Assembly (NCBI GenBank): GCA_022559845.1 | Contig: JAHNEJ010001959.1 | Span: 124,001-188,000 of the forward strand | Length of the DNA: 64,000 nucleotides | DNA from: Amorphophallus konjac | Lineage: Eukaryota; Streptophyta; Magnoliopsida; Alismatales; Araceae | Direction of reading: 5' to 3' | Part shown: positions 1 to 10,359 of the stretch, in pieces | Layout of the letters: each line of letters begins with the position of its first letter | Position numbering within the stretch: position 1 is the first letter of the stretch | Made by a program: the position numbers and the translations under genes | Notes under the pieces: model-generated | What the model was told of the DNA's origin: nothing | Database searches by the model: none | The model's input: the letters and a program-made list of their open reading frames with translations, nothing else

Positions 1-355
1 GAGGAATGAAAATATCTAGCAAAAGACCCATTGAAGAGAACTGAAAACCAACAATTAGATGAAGTCCCGCGATCAATGACACCTAAGAGGGGGGTGAATT
101 GGGTGTTTACAAGTTTTCATAAAACTTTTGACCTTTTTGAAATATGGGATAGAATCCTAGTTAAGAGATTCAAAACTATTTGCACACAAATTGGATTTAT
201 CAAACTTAATTAGATGATGATGTAGATTATGCAAGATATACATGGATAAATCCGGAATCGCAATTATACTAATCCCTCAAATAGAATGGAGGTAGAAGAA
301 AAGGATCAAACCTCACAATCCAAAACACAATGCACAACGGTTTTTAAGGTGGTTC

Positions 356-494
356 GGATGCAACGATGGCAATCCTACGTCCACCCCTCACCAAACCCGG
401 TGAGGCTTCACTCGGGGATAAATCCCCAAACGGAGATGACGCTCCAACCACACACGTAGGACGACGCCTGCCTACACACACGGGGACATACCCC

Positions 495-544
<50 letters not shown>

Positions 545-578
545 GATGAGGTCTCCAACACGATCCAACAAGCGGATC
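356..578. repeat. Run of short hairpins, left copy
   Basis: Successive inverted repeats follow each other with little spacer. GGAT/ATCC is at 356-375 and CCTCACC/GGTGAGG at 386-405 with loop AAACCC. GGGGAT/ATCCCC is at 414-427, GGAG/CTCC at 432-445, GTAGG/CCTAC at 456-475 and GGGG/CCCC at 482-494. The CA tract follows, then GGAGA/TCTCC at 542-556 and GATCC/GGATC at 562-578. The first two occupy the same place as GGTC/GACC and CCACACTC/GAGTGTGG in the right-edge LTR: different bases, pairing kept. Function unknown. Confidence 0.75.
497..541. repeat. (CA)22 microsatellite
   Basis: An uninterrupted CA dinucleotide run sits inside the hairpin cluster, followed to about 760 by further CACACA-rich sequence. 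It creates spurious frames rich in Cys-Val or Thr-His on the two strands. Confidence 0.97.
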
Positions 579-1374
579 AACAAGACACACACACGCTGCG
601 ACAAGTGCGGCACTCCACACACACAAACACTAAGATCTGGATAAAACCACACACACACGCAGATCTAAAAAGACCTATGCACACAGGAATCAAAAATGAC
701 ACGTACACACACGACCACAGATCCAACAATGATCCACACACACACAAGTTCGCAGTTTATACAAAACACGAATATGAACTTGAAACACAATAAGGCATAG
801 TTTAGAATGCTCCTGATTTAGGCTCCCCCTGAGTGTATACTACGGATGTTTGCGTTGATTCCTTCTTTACTTGAATGGCTTGAGACTCAGCTTGAATGGC
901 CTTGTATTTGATGTAGATCTTCATGCACAGAGTACTATTCACTGCTACAGTACTTCTTTCTTCTTTCACTTGGACAGCCTTCTCTTAAGATTTTCTTGAG
1001 ACCATTGCTTGATTGGAACTCCTTGGCTTGAGAAGATGCTGGAATGGCTTCAGTTGGTGCTAGAACGGCTTCGATCGGATGATGAACTTGTTGAAAGGAA
1101 TGTTGTTCACGAACGTTGCAACAATCTTCATTTGATAGCTTTCCTCTCGATCTCTCCTTGCTGGTTTCTTGCTTCTTCAGTTCTTGGGAGGATGAAGGCT
1201 TCGAAATGGATCTTGAACCCTCAGCTATGGATGAAGCTTTTGCCCACGGATCATTGTTCACGGCTACAGTGATTCTCCTCTTCCTTGAGCCACCTTGATC
1301 TCTCTTTGTTGATTTCTTCTCTTACAGTCTCTTAGGGTTTATGACCTCAAGGAGAGGTTTTATAACCCTTGGAA

Positions 1375-1403
1375 GGTCTAGGGCTTGGGACAAGCCCTAG
1401 ACC
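1375..1403. repeat. Perfect 13-bp hairpin with 3-base loop
   Basis: The arm GGTCTAGGGCTTG (1375-1387) is separated by GGA from its exact reverse complement CAAGCCCTAGACC (1391-1403). It lies next to the TTATAA-like box at about 1356-1364. It may be a structural element of the LTR-like fragment or the relic of a small inverted-repeat transposon; nothing else supports the second reading. Confidence 0.85.
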
Positions 1404-1511
1404 AGATCCACAAATTTTGGAGAGTTTGGTGGCTTTGGGATTAAACAATATCAAAAGGAAGGGCTTTCCTCGAATTGACAAAAAGTCAACAAAGATGGGC
1501 AGATCAGGGCT

Positions 1512-1690
1512 GGCGGTCAACCATTCTGTAAAAATAATGTAGGAAATTGGTTGCAGTTATTTCCGATCGACCGGCAATATGGTGGCGGTCGACCGCTGCT
1601 GTCGGTCGACCGGTCCTTCTTGGGCGGTCGACCGCTAGTTCTGCAGTATGAGACTTTTCACGTTTGGCGATTCTGGTTGACCGGAATGAC
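1512..1690. repeat. Cluster of GGTCGACCG palindromes
   Basis: Variants of CGGTCGACCG recur at about 1512 (degenerate), 1565, 1586, 1602, 1624 and 1674 (degenerate), spaced about 16-50 bases apart. Two copies are the longer palindrome GCGGTCGACCGC. There is no coding signal. The motif core matches the GGTC/GACC pairs found in other LTRs of this window. Confidence 0.7.
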
Positions 1691-1699
1691 CTAGTCCTG

Positions 1700-2290
1700 C
1701 AAAGTTGAAGTGTTAGCCAAGGAAACATATCCATAAGTCAATATATTCATATCCTTATCAATTCCCCTCGACCTGACCGTGCAGGTTGATCCGCAGGCGA
1801 GGGCGCACGATGGCCAAAAGGGTTTCATGTTTAATGTGCATGAATGAGGTGTATATAGGAGAGGTATACATGGTGAGATCGATGCTAAGACAAGGTAAGA
1901 GTCTTACCAATAGTTCTTGACAGTAAATGACATATACCACCTGTTTTGGATAGTAGAGGAGTAGGGTGCTTATCCACACTTTTGGTTCACTAGGTGACTG
2001 TAATGTGTTTAATCCTGCAAGTAAGATAGTCAAGGTTAATACCATGCTTGTTCACATTGAAGAGGTTATGAAACCTCTTGCCACTTGTAAAACCAACATA
2101 TGCAAAACAAGCATCAACACCATGTAACCTTTGCCATTTGCCATCTCGAACATACATAGATAACAAGAGCACGAGCAATCAACCACAAATTTAGTTATCA
2201 TCGCTTAATCACACATTAAGTTTAGTTATCATCAAAACTAAAACTAAACAATCACAACAATCATCAAAACCATAACTCAACATTAGAGAC
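1700..2290. other. Non-coding stretch, no recognised feature
   Basis: I see no protein similarity or structural RNA here. A TTTAGTTATCATC motif occurs twice (about 2190 and 2220). A TATATAAG-like string at about 2300 lies close to where LINE sequence begins abruptly, so the LINE is cut off against this unrelated sequence. Confidence 0.5.
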
Positions 2291-2298
2291 CAGCATGG

Positions 2299-4079
2299 CT
2301 ATATAAGAGGTGAACCATTACAGAAGCCAAACCTCCGAAGGACCGCCAATAGGAAATCCCACTCCACTCTGTCATATGCCTTCATCATGTCCAGTTTAAA
2401 GGCAACATTGTGACCACGAACCTTTCTGCCAAGATCAGAGACCAACTGTTTGGACAGTGACATCTCACCAAAATGTTGGTGAGTCTGGCACAGAAGATAC
2501 GAGAAATAACCTTGTAACTGAAATTGCAATGGCTGATGGGGCAGAAGACACCATGATGTGATGGACTGCTAACTTTAGGGATTAAGGCGATGATGCTAGA
2601 AGTAACTCCTTTAGGTAAAGAGAAGCCTTGAAAGAAGCCACACACCGTCGCTTCTACATCTTCTCTAATGGTATCCCAAGAAGAAGAGTAAAAGATACCT
2701 GTAAAACCATATGGTCCCGGGGCACTATCACCATTCATGCCCCACATAGCCTCTTTTATTTCATGAGCAGTTGGAGTAGAGGTTAGCTCTTGGTTTTGCT
2801 ATTCAAAGATTAAAGAGGGAATCACTTGCAGTAAGGATTCATCCAGACAATGGCTCTTAGATGAGAGAAGGTGCGAAAAGAAGCGAACAGCCTCACACCG
2901 CAAAGCCTCTTGATCATAACACCATGAATCATCAACTTTCAGCCTATGAATAAAATTCTTCCGCCGCTTGCCCTGCACAACTACGTGATAGAAGGCAGTG
3001 TTTCTATTCCCATCCTCAAGCCACTATAACCTAGCCTTCTGGGACCAGAAAACTTTCTGCCGATGTAACATCCTCCGCAGCTCCGCATTGGCAGCATTTA
3101 AATCTACTCTGTTAGCTTCGGTGGGATAACCATCGAACACCTATTGCTTAAGACGCATAGAATCTTCAGCTAGTTTTAAATTCACCTCAAGCCGGCCAAA
3201 CACAAGCTTGTTCCATGATTGCATAGCCTTCTTTACAGCTTTCAGTTTGAACTGCAGCCTGATTAAAGGATTTGGGTTCTAGCTATCTTCCCGCGTCCAA
3301 GCTTCCTTGACACATTGCTGAAAGGAGTCATGGTCCAGCCACATCTTTTAAAAGATAAAATGTGAGCGCTGCGGATCAATATCATTGAATTGAAGTAAGA
3401 GGGGAGCATGATCTGACGGACCACGGGGCAGATGCTGGACATACAACCCCGAGTAAGAAACCTGACACTTGACACTAATAAGGAGGTGATCCCTCCTGGC
3501 TTTAATGGCTACGCCTCCCACTCTGTTATTAGACCAAGTAAATTTAGAACCCCGATAACCTACATCCAGCAAGCCAGATGCAGATATAAAGGCATTGAAA
3601 TCTAGCATAGAAGTAGCACTATGCATAAGGCCTCCCCACTTCTCTGAAGGTTCAGCAATACAGTTGAAATCGCCCCCAACTAACCAAGGTAGATTAGTAG
3701 AGTCAGGCATGGATAACAGATCTTCAAAAAGAATCCTCCAAGCTGTAGCATCATGGACTGCGTACATCGCGGAGACCTTGAAAATTGCCATATCCCCTCG
3801 CATTACCACACCCGTAACATGCTGAGAAGACTTAGGTACCAGTTGGAATGAGAAAGGATTATTCCAGAAAATCTAGATTTTGGAATCCTCCTCAAGGCTT
3901 ACCTCATGGTTATCCATGCCTAAATAACGACTAATAGCAGGGGCCCTACTCAAAGGCACCTTGGGTTCAAAGACTACAAGAAAATCAAGCTTGTATCTTC
4001 TAATCATAAGTTTCAAAGATCTTTTGGAGGACATGTTTGAGATGCCTCTAATATTCCAGAATAAAGAGGAACACGTCAT
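2299..4079 (-). pseudogene. LINE ORF2 (endonuclease and partial reverse transcriptase), broken
   Basis: The family protein nicks target DNA and reverse-transcribes LINE RNA at the nick. The first segment (4079-3873) begins MTCSSLFWNIRG, the usual opening of the APE-type endonuclease. The second (3809-3348) holds GGDFNCI, FTWSNN and SDHAPLL, the later endonuclease motifs. Between 3290 and 2760 the minus strand still spells a linker with FWSQKARL and NRNTAFYHVVVQGKRR, interrupted by a TAG. The segment at 2747-2385 has APGPYGFTG and ALIPKVSSP, followed by a shifted frame (2529-2299) with FKLDMMKAYDRVEWDFL. The catalytic YADD region and everything after it are missing. There are several frameshifts and stops; certainly dead. 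Confidence 0.85.
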
Positions 4080-6078
4080 GAAGAACCATACCCAGTTCGA
4101 CCCCTAGCCGCCTTGGCTTTTGATCTCGTGCGAACTCCCTCCATATGCATTATTCCTCCTTCCTTATTTAACGCCGCAGTTGCCATAAAGATATTCTACG
4201 CTTGGGCCTTGGACGAAGCATTAAGTGGAACAATCAATAAGTCTCCTTCCTTTTGTGGCATGGGGAAATCCAAGATGGATTCCTTTGCCTTAGAACGCAA
4301 CACCACCTGTTGCATGGCCACCGACGCCACCGCCACCGCCACCACCAGCGGCGCAGTAGCAACACCTTGCAAAGACTCCCCAGGAGCAGAAATAGCTGCC
4401 AGAACATTAGCATCACCATGGGCCTCCTTCCCATGCACGTGGAGAGCGTCATGCAGTGCCTCAGGCAAGTCATCACCCAAGACCTATTGCGAAGGGTCCT
4501 TGTGTACAGGTTTCTCCAGGAGAACCAAGACTGCGCCCTCTTCTATTTCTGGAGGAGCTCACCACACCTCAGAACTTAAGTTACAATGATAACTCCTCAC
4601 TGCATCTGCCTTGGGCGAGGCATCTGCAGGGACAACTAGAGGTCCTACAATTGGTTCACTAGGGATGGGAGCCATCCCATGATGGGCCCCGTCAGAGAGA
4701 TCATGATGAAGATGATCAAAATAGTTTTTAACGAGAATGTCACTTGGCCCAACAGGGTCTTTAAAAGATTCTCTCTTACCCTTCTCCACCACTCTCCACT
4801 CCATATCAGGAAGCCCCCGATCAGTTGGAATAACAATCTTCTCCGGAGGAGCTCGCCACACCTCAGGCATGTCATCACCCAAGACCTGTTGCGAAGGGTC
4901 CTTGTGTACAGGTTTCTCCAGGAGAACCAAGATTGCGCCCTCTTCTGTTTCCAGAGGAGCTCGATACACCTCAGAACTTAAGTTACAATGATAACTCCTC
5001 ACTGCATCTGCCTTGGGCAAGACATCTACAGGGACAACTGGAGGTCCTACAATTGGTTCACTAGGGATGGGAGCCATCCCATGATGGGCCCCGTCAGAGA
5101 GATCATGATGAAGATGATCAAAATAGTTTTTAACGAGAATGTCACTTGGCCCAACAGGGTCTTTAAAAGATTCTCTCTTACCCTTCTCCACCACTCTCCA
5201 CTCCATATCAGGAAGCCCCCGATCAGTTGAAATAACAATCTTCTCCAGAGCCTTTGATATAAAAGAGACAACCTTTTCTTTCTTCTTGCACTCTACAACG
5301 GCCTGACCAATACACTTGCAGACAGAGCAAACAGCCAGGACCTGGTGATATCTGACGGACTGCCAAAAACCCTCCGCAAAATCACCACAACCAATCCAAA
5401 TCCTTTCCGAAAGCTGCTTAGCAATATCCAGATCCATACAAACTAGTGCTTCAGCCATTTGTGTCCAAGCCAAAGTAGAATCATGAATGCGCAGGACCAA
5501 TCCCAAGTTACTGGCAATCAACCTGAGATAATCTTCGTTATAGGCAAGCCTGGAAACCCTACCCACCTCGGGAGCAACGTGGGATCAGCCGCAAAGTCGA
5601 AAGAACTCGACCAATGAAAGAATCGAAATATGTAGCCCTTAATGTACATACTTTTCCTAACAAGAACCTTAATGGAATCTTCTTCGACCTCAAATCTCAT
5701 CAGCAAGTGACGGGGGTTAAGCATACCCAGAACAATATTATTCTGAAGTGATAAACATTGCATGAGGCAAGACTTGATATCAGTGAATGAAGGCCTCCCA
5801 TACGAGCATTTAGCCACGATAGCAAGCTTCAATGGCTCTTCAGAACACCGAACCTCATCCCTCGAGAAGAAAATAGTAGGCTCCCTTGCATCGGTGAAAG
5901 TCAGCACCCGCATCTCGAGCCCTACCTTTCGGGGGCGTAAAGATGAAGCCAGCGCTTGCGCAAAGGAAATCATCCTGGACGACCCCAGACCTCCATCTGG
6001 GGAGTGACCCCCCACAACCGGCCCCGCCATAACGCTAACAGAGAGAAAGTCCTTCCCCACAAGGGGGAGGAGGACCAT
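4076..6078 (-). pseudogene. LINE ORF1 (DUF4283-like nucleic-acid-binding protein), broken
   Basis: In the family, ORF1 encodes an RNA-binding chaperone that coats LINE RNA. The first segment (6078-5518) carries the DUF4283-like core with a KCSYGRPSF motif and a later MLNPRHLLMRF motif. A frameshift near 5540 moves reading to a second segment (5566-4559) that contains ASNLGLVLRIHDSTLAWTQ and a damaged CCHC knuckle: the two first Cys (CSVCK) and the last Cys are present, but the His position is occupied by other residues. Downstream the frame carries a 134-residue tandem duplication, then a low-complexity tail with several frame changes. The last residues (KAKAAR...) match the end of the other LINE's ORF1. 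The stop TGA (4078-4076) overlaps the ORF2 start ATG (4079-4077) as ATGA. Not functional as it stands. Confidence 0.8.
4459..5247. repeat. In-frame 402-bp tandem duplication inside LINE ORF1
   Basis: Two adjacent copies begin at about 4461 (TCAGGCAAGTCATCACCC) and 4863 (TCAGGCATGTCATCACCC), a period of 402 bases or 134 codons. They are nearly identical over their whole length and both are open on the minus strand, where each encodes a segment with EWRVVEKGKRESFKDPVGP and HHDLSDGAHHGMAPIPSEP. The few differences indicate duplication well after the family arose. The other LINE lacks it. Confidence 0.9.
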
Positions 6079-6149
6079 GTCCTCCCGAGCTCCACTGCCA
6101 AAACCCTAGCACCGCCAAAATTGAGTAACTTTGTCTACCTTAGTTGACT

Positions 6150-8172
6150 ATTTGCCTCCCTTGGCCTACCATGATGAATAACCTAATGGTGGAGCAAATG
6201 ATCGAGATGAAGCTAGCAAAAAGGGGCAGTGATGATTACGCCTCCTTTGCTGTGTACAAGTACCATACCCAGCCCATGATGCTGCCAAGCAACTGTCGCC
6301 CGACATCAATAGGCCACCAAAAATTGACATGTTCAATGGTCAGGGGTCGCCGAAGGAACATATAACCTATTATATCAATGTGTTGGGCGATTTGGCAGCT
6401 GACGAATCCTACCTCTTAAAGTTCTTCGGGTCCTTACTTAAGAGATCCGCTTTAGAATGGTACACAAACCTACCATCCGGGTATATCATTGATTGGCTGA
6501 ATATGCAGTGCATGTTCAGAGAAAGATTTTACATCGCTGAGATAGAAGTGACCGTGGCCGAGCTATATGCGTCCAGACAAGGAGATGATGAAATAGCTCT
6601 GGAATATATCAAGAGATGGAGGAACCTTAGCATAAGATGCAGGCGTCCTCCACATCAAAAAGATGCAGTACAAATATGCAAGCAAAATCTGAAGAAGGAA
6701 ATCCTAGAAAGGATAGTCAGAATTGCGGTCAACCCTTTTGACCGCCTGAATAATGTTGTGGTAGAGATTGAGGCCATCCCTGCAAGATATCCCTCTACCC
6801 CTGCTATCTCAAGCTAGAAAGTCAGGCGAACTGATAAACGGTCAGCACTTAAAGCAGTTCACACTGTTGGCTTCAAGGAAAAAAAGGGCAAAGGGGCAGC
6901 TAATCCCCCTCCCGCCGAACACGTTGAACATCGAGATGGTTCTTCCTTGTAGAACAACACAAAGAAGCTCTGCGCCTTCCCCAGGGACAGGACTCGAGCC
7001 TTTTCGGAGTGGGCCATTAAATATAATAAGGTCACTCTCCCAAGGATGAAGAGGCCAAATGATGTCGAGAGAATGGATGATCCTTGCTTCTGCCCTTATC
7101 ATCAAATGCTCGGGCACGCCATCAAGGATTGCCATATATTCAAAGACATAGTCCAAGGCCTGATCAAAAAGGGGGAGCTGCAAATGGGGAAGTACAAGGT
7201 TGATCCCGCATGCCCTCATGAAATACCCACTCCGAGGCAATAGTCAATATGATATCCTTATATCAAAAATTGTCGGAAGAGGTGTCAGAGGCTTGTGCCT
7301 AACACACTTATGAAGCCTATATTCTAACACCTGCAAAAGACCAAGAAAATTGGTAGTCAGTGCCGACAAGAAGAAAACCAGCACCTCGATCTACTCCAAG
7401 GGTCCAAATTCATGGCGTCATGCCCCGACCCACTCCACCCGCTGTGACCCCTATCTGGCATGAAATGGCCCCTTGAGTGGTTGTTAGAAGACCTACTAAT
7501 AATAAGAAGAAACAAACCCCGTTGCAGGTACATAAAGAAGCCAGTCCAGTTGTGGAATGGCTACATGCCATTATAAATGAGCTAGATGAGTATGAACAGC
7601 CTAAGATACAACCTATGCAGTTGAAAGAGTATGTCCCATGAGAGCACTTTGAATCCCTGGAGCTAGCACAAGAACCTGAAGATAAAATAGGAATGCTAAA
7701 TGCATAAAGCGACCCGCTGCAAGGGCAAATGCCAGCCATAAAGGGGAAGAAAAAAAAGAAGTCAAAAAATAAAAGAAGGGATGTTGCTCTCTCTTGCAAC
7801 GCACTATCAGCCTTATCCAACGTGGCTCAAACTTCTAAGGAAAAAGATAAAGAAATATGCTTTGTGCCAACGGGGGTAAATCAGGTAAAAGCTTCTTCCT
7901 CCCACCATGCTACTCGATCCGGGAGAACATGGGGACACCCTTTGCTAGCTAATGAAGAGGCGCACTATCACAAACGTCCTCCACGTGAAGGCATGAGACC
8001 AAGAGTGTCAGTCTCAAAAGAACTGGTCATGTCCGATAATGATGGCGAGATGCCACTCATCCCATCCAAAACTGAGGCGGAAGGCAGCACTCTTGGCTCC
8101 TTCCGACATGACCCTTCTTTGATGGCATTGCTATATGAAAAGCAACAAGAAATTGAGATGCTACGAATATGA
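6150..8172 (+). pseudogene. Gypsy (Tat/Ogre-like) gag pseudogene, copy 1 with downstream linker
   Basis: Gag is the capsid precursor of LTR retrotransposons. After a frameshift near 6300 the frame 6329-6817 reads KIDMFNGQGSPKEHI, then a capsid-type domain with ALEWYTNLPSG and EYIKRWRNLSIRCRRPP. The next recognisable piece (7046-7243) has DDPCFCPYHQMLGHAIKDC, a Cys/His-rich segment typical of this lineage. Further downstream the same general frame continues through several stops to 8172 with KKKKKSKNKRR, HATRSGRTWGHP and LLYEKQQEIEMLR, resembling the gag-to-protease linker. No protease, reverse transcriptase or LTR is recognisable. Lineage assignment rests on motif style only. Confidence 0.65.
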
Positions 8173-8303
8173 TTAAATGAAATGGATATGCATCCATCTA
8201 CACCCAGGCAAGTAGGACTCCTTTCCGAGACCTCACGGGGTGGTGCTAAGTCACTCGAAGTCTCACCATAGCCTGCCATGCCCCGAATATCACCTGACCA
8301 TGC

Positions 8304-9360
8304 ATGGGGCATCCTCCCTCAACAGCTGTAACATATAGTCTCGATATGTCCTTAAGCTTCCGGGCATGTCGGGGGGCAACTATAACACCTCAGGCAATGG
8401 TGCTGAAGAGCCCACATATGCAGCCATCTAGCTCACACCCGAGCCCAACAGGTGTGATGACGATGGGCAAACTAGGGGTGGAACAAACAATTGAGATGAA
8501 GACAGTCGAGGGAGAAGTCACCGAGGTAGAATTACATGTAACCAAGCAAAAAGATGATGAGTCCACCTTGGACTTTATCATATGGTGGAGAAATTTCATT
8601 GCAAGATGTAGGCGTCCACCAAGGTATGAGGACGTCGTGCAAATCTGTAAACGAAATTTGAAGAAGGAGATCCTACAAAGGGTGATTGGCATCGAAGTCA
8701 AATCCTTTGATCAGTTGAATAATGTTGTGGCCGATATTAAAGCCTTCTTAGCGAAGTATTGTCCGACTACAGCTGCCTTAAGCCAGAATAACAGGCCGGC
8801 TGCCAAGAACCTGGCTCAAGAAGAGATTCACGTCGCTGATCTCAAAACTTTTGATCAACAAAAGAAGAAAACAAAAAAAGACAGTTGGGGCTTCTTACAC
8901 TAGGCCTCCCAAGCAAGGATTCTCATTAAGGGATAAGATGAAGAAACCACATTCCTTTCCAAAAGATAAGACTCAAAATCTCTTTCAATGGGCCCATGAA
9001 TATGGCAGAGTTGTGCTCCCAGAGCCCAAGAAATCGAACGATGTCGGAAGGAAAGATGATCCCCAGTTCTGCCTTTATCACCAAAGGTCGGGGCATTCCA
9101 TTGAGGATTGCTATGTATTCAATGATATCATCGAAAGCCTGATCAAGAAGGGTGAATTACATTGGGCGAGTACAAGGTGGATCCACCGCGTCCTCATCAA
9201 ATGCATGTCTTAAAGATGACAGCCAACATGGCCTCGCTGTATCAACTGCTTCCTGAAGATATAACAGAGGCCAGCATCTAACATGCCTATGGGGCTTAAA
9301 TTGTAACACCTGCCAGAAAGTAGGAGAACTGGCGAGTAATGCAAAAGAAAAAAAATGAAA
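8304..9360 (+). pseudogene. Gypsy (Tat/Ogre-like) gag pseudogene, copy 2
   Basis: This is a second, diverged copy of the gag described at 6150-7243, in the same orientation about 2 kb downstream. Matching landmarks: WWRNFIARCRRPPRYEDVVQ against KRWRNLSIRCRRPPHQKDAVQ-like sequence in copy 1, CKRNLKKEILQRVIGIEVKSF, FDQLNNVVADIKAF, and DDPQFCLYHQRSGHSIEDC followed by IKKGEL. The open frames are 8304-8903 and 8851-9213, joined by a frameshift near 8880. The likeness continues after the stop (a SLYQLLPEDITEA-like stretch). Either an old tandem duplication or two elements brought together. Confidence 0.65.
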
Positions 9361-9918
9361 TACAAGCTGTAAAAGATGGTCTATCTTGGGGGCAGATACT
9401 AACAAAAAAAAGGGAAAAGCAAAAGAAGGAAAAGTCCAATACACCATTGGCACTATTCAGGTTGTCAGATTCCAAAAAAAAAGAAAAGGAATAAAAGAAG
9501 AAAAAAAGAAATATGCTTCATAGCAGCAAAGGAAGACCAAGCCGAAATTTTAACTTTCAACAATGACATCAGATTTGGAAGAAAATGGGGGCATCCTCCA
9601 CGAGCCAGCAATAACATTATAATGAGGAGACTGAAGTTGGAGGTGTTTAGATCCCACATCCGCCCAGTCCTCACACAGTGAAGGGGAGCAGCAAAAGCAT
9701 CTTCTCATTCATTGAATTTCTACAAGCAAAGAGTCTGCTAAGCATACATAATAAGTTCGAACATATACAAGAGAAGAAGGATAAGTTGCTTTGCGAATTA
9801 ATTCCACTGGTACAGAATGATGTCAGGCGGGTCACAACCGAAGGAACGAATATGGCTAATGGCACGGTCGACAACAGAATGATAAGGCTATTGAAGAAAA
9901 TCTCCAAGAGATATTCTC
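9360..9918. other. A-rich spacer before element H
   Basis: This is an A-rich stretch with short open frames (9678-9923 plus, 81 residues) that match nothing I recognise. It ends where the H LTR begins (TGTAGCAAC at 9919). The five bases TTCTC (9914-9918) would be the left target-site duplication of H; the partner would lie outside the window. Confidence 0.5.
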
Positions 9919-10351
9919 TGTAGCAACTCAAAATTATATATATGCATTTATATGCAAAAAAAATAATGAAAGATGAAAATAAAATAAATGATAAATATTT
10001 TTCTCTATGTCTTTAAAGTGTAGAATATATAAATGTGAATCCGATCCCATGTGTTAACATGAACAGAGAGTTCACGGCACGATTCTGAGAAGGCGAAGAC
10101 GTCAGTACTTTAGCATCCGATTTAAGAGAGAATTATTAGCTCTAATTAAATCCTAATTAGTGGATGATGTAATTTCTTACCTAATTGAATAAATGAGGTC
10201 ATGGATTATGTCATAAAGGGGGATTTATTTTAATATTTACATGTTAGAAATTAATATCAACATAAGTTGGTGTAATAGTAACATGGGTGGAATAAAAAAT
10301 TAGGTGGAAGATAGAATTAAATTAGCAATAAAATAATCATGATATTTGGCC

Positions 10352-10359
10352 TATAAATA
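10352..10359 (+). promoter_or_regulatory. TATA box of the H 5' LTR
   Basis: TATAAATA in a GC-poor context, followed about 30 bases on by CTTCCCTACTTAAAAC, a plausible transcription start region. The same box is kept in the 3' LTR at 34310-34317. Confidence 0.6.

Larger units (their letters stand above)
1..1700 (-). mobile_element. Diverged LTR-type fragment related to the right-edge LTR
   Basis: This non-coding stretch shares an ordered set of blocks with the LTR at 61936-64000: a G-run followed by TGAAT (about 90-100 here, 61960-61974 there), an AATGCACAA...GGTTTTTA..GGTGGTTCGG block (about 328-356 and 62158-62183), a CCTAC(G/A)TCCACCCC block, then GGCTTCACT. Hairpins fill the space between the blocks in both copies. 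A TTATAAAACC-like box read on the minus strand at about 1356-1364 sits at a distance from the hairpins like that of the right copy's box, so the minus strand is the likelier sense. Both ends are uncertain: the left one may lie outside the window and the right one is set where recognisable LTR-like sequence fades. Open frames here (for example 344-658 minus) are produced by the CA repeat and are not genes. Copia/SIRE affinity is an impression from the terminal sequence of the right copy and is not shown by coding sequence. Confidence 0.5.
2300..6110 (-). mobile_element. Decayed L1-type LINE, 5' part retained, 3' part lost
   Basis: Read on the minus strand, the order is ORF1 (about 6078 to 4076), ORF2 endonuclease (about 4079 to 3350), linker, and the N-terminal part of the reverse transcriptase, which stops near 2310 just past an AYDRVEWDFL motif. 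Catalytic YADD, the zinc-binding region and RNase H are absent, as is any poly(A) tail. New LINE copies are normally truncated at the 5' end, so loss of the 3' end points to a later deletion or rearrangement. The family resembles the plus-strand LINE at 51775-58500 in every segment that can be compared, but it is a different copy with its own damage. Confidence 0.85.

Noticed and set aside
344..793. Open frames of 60-104 residues on both strands
   Set aside because: They are produced by the CA repeat and A/C-rich sequence; composition is Cys-Val or Thr-His and no domain is visible.
935..1272. Overlapping frames of 108 (minus) and 87 (plus) residues
   Set aside because: They sit in LTR-like non-coding sequence with no recognisable motif and no support from the related right-edge copy.
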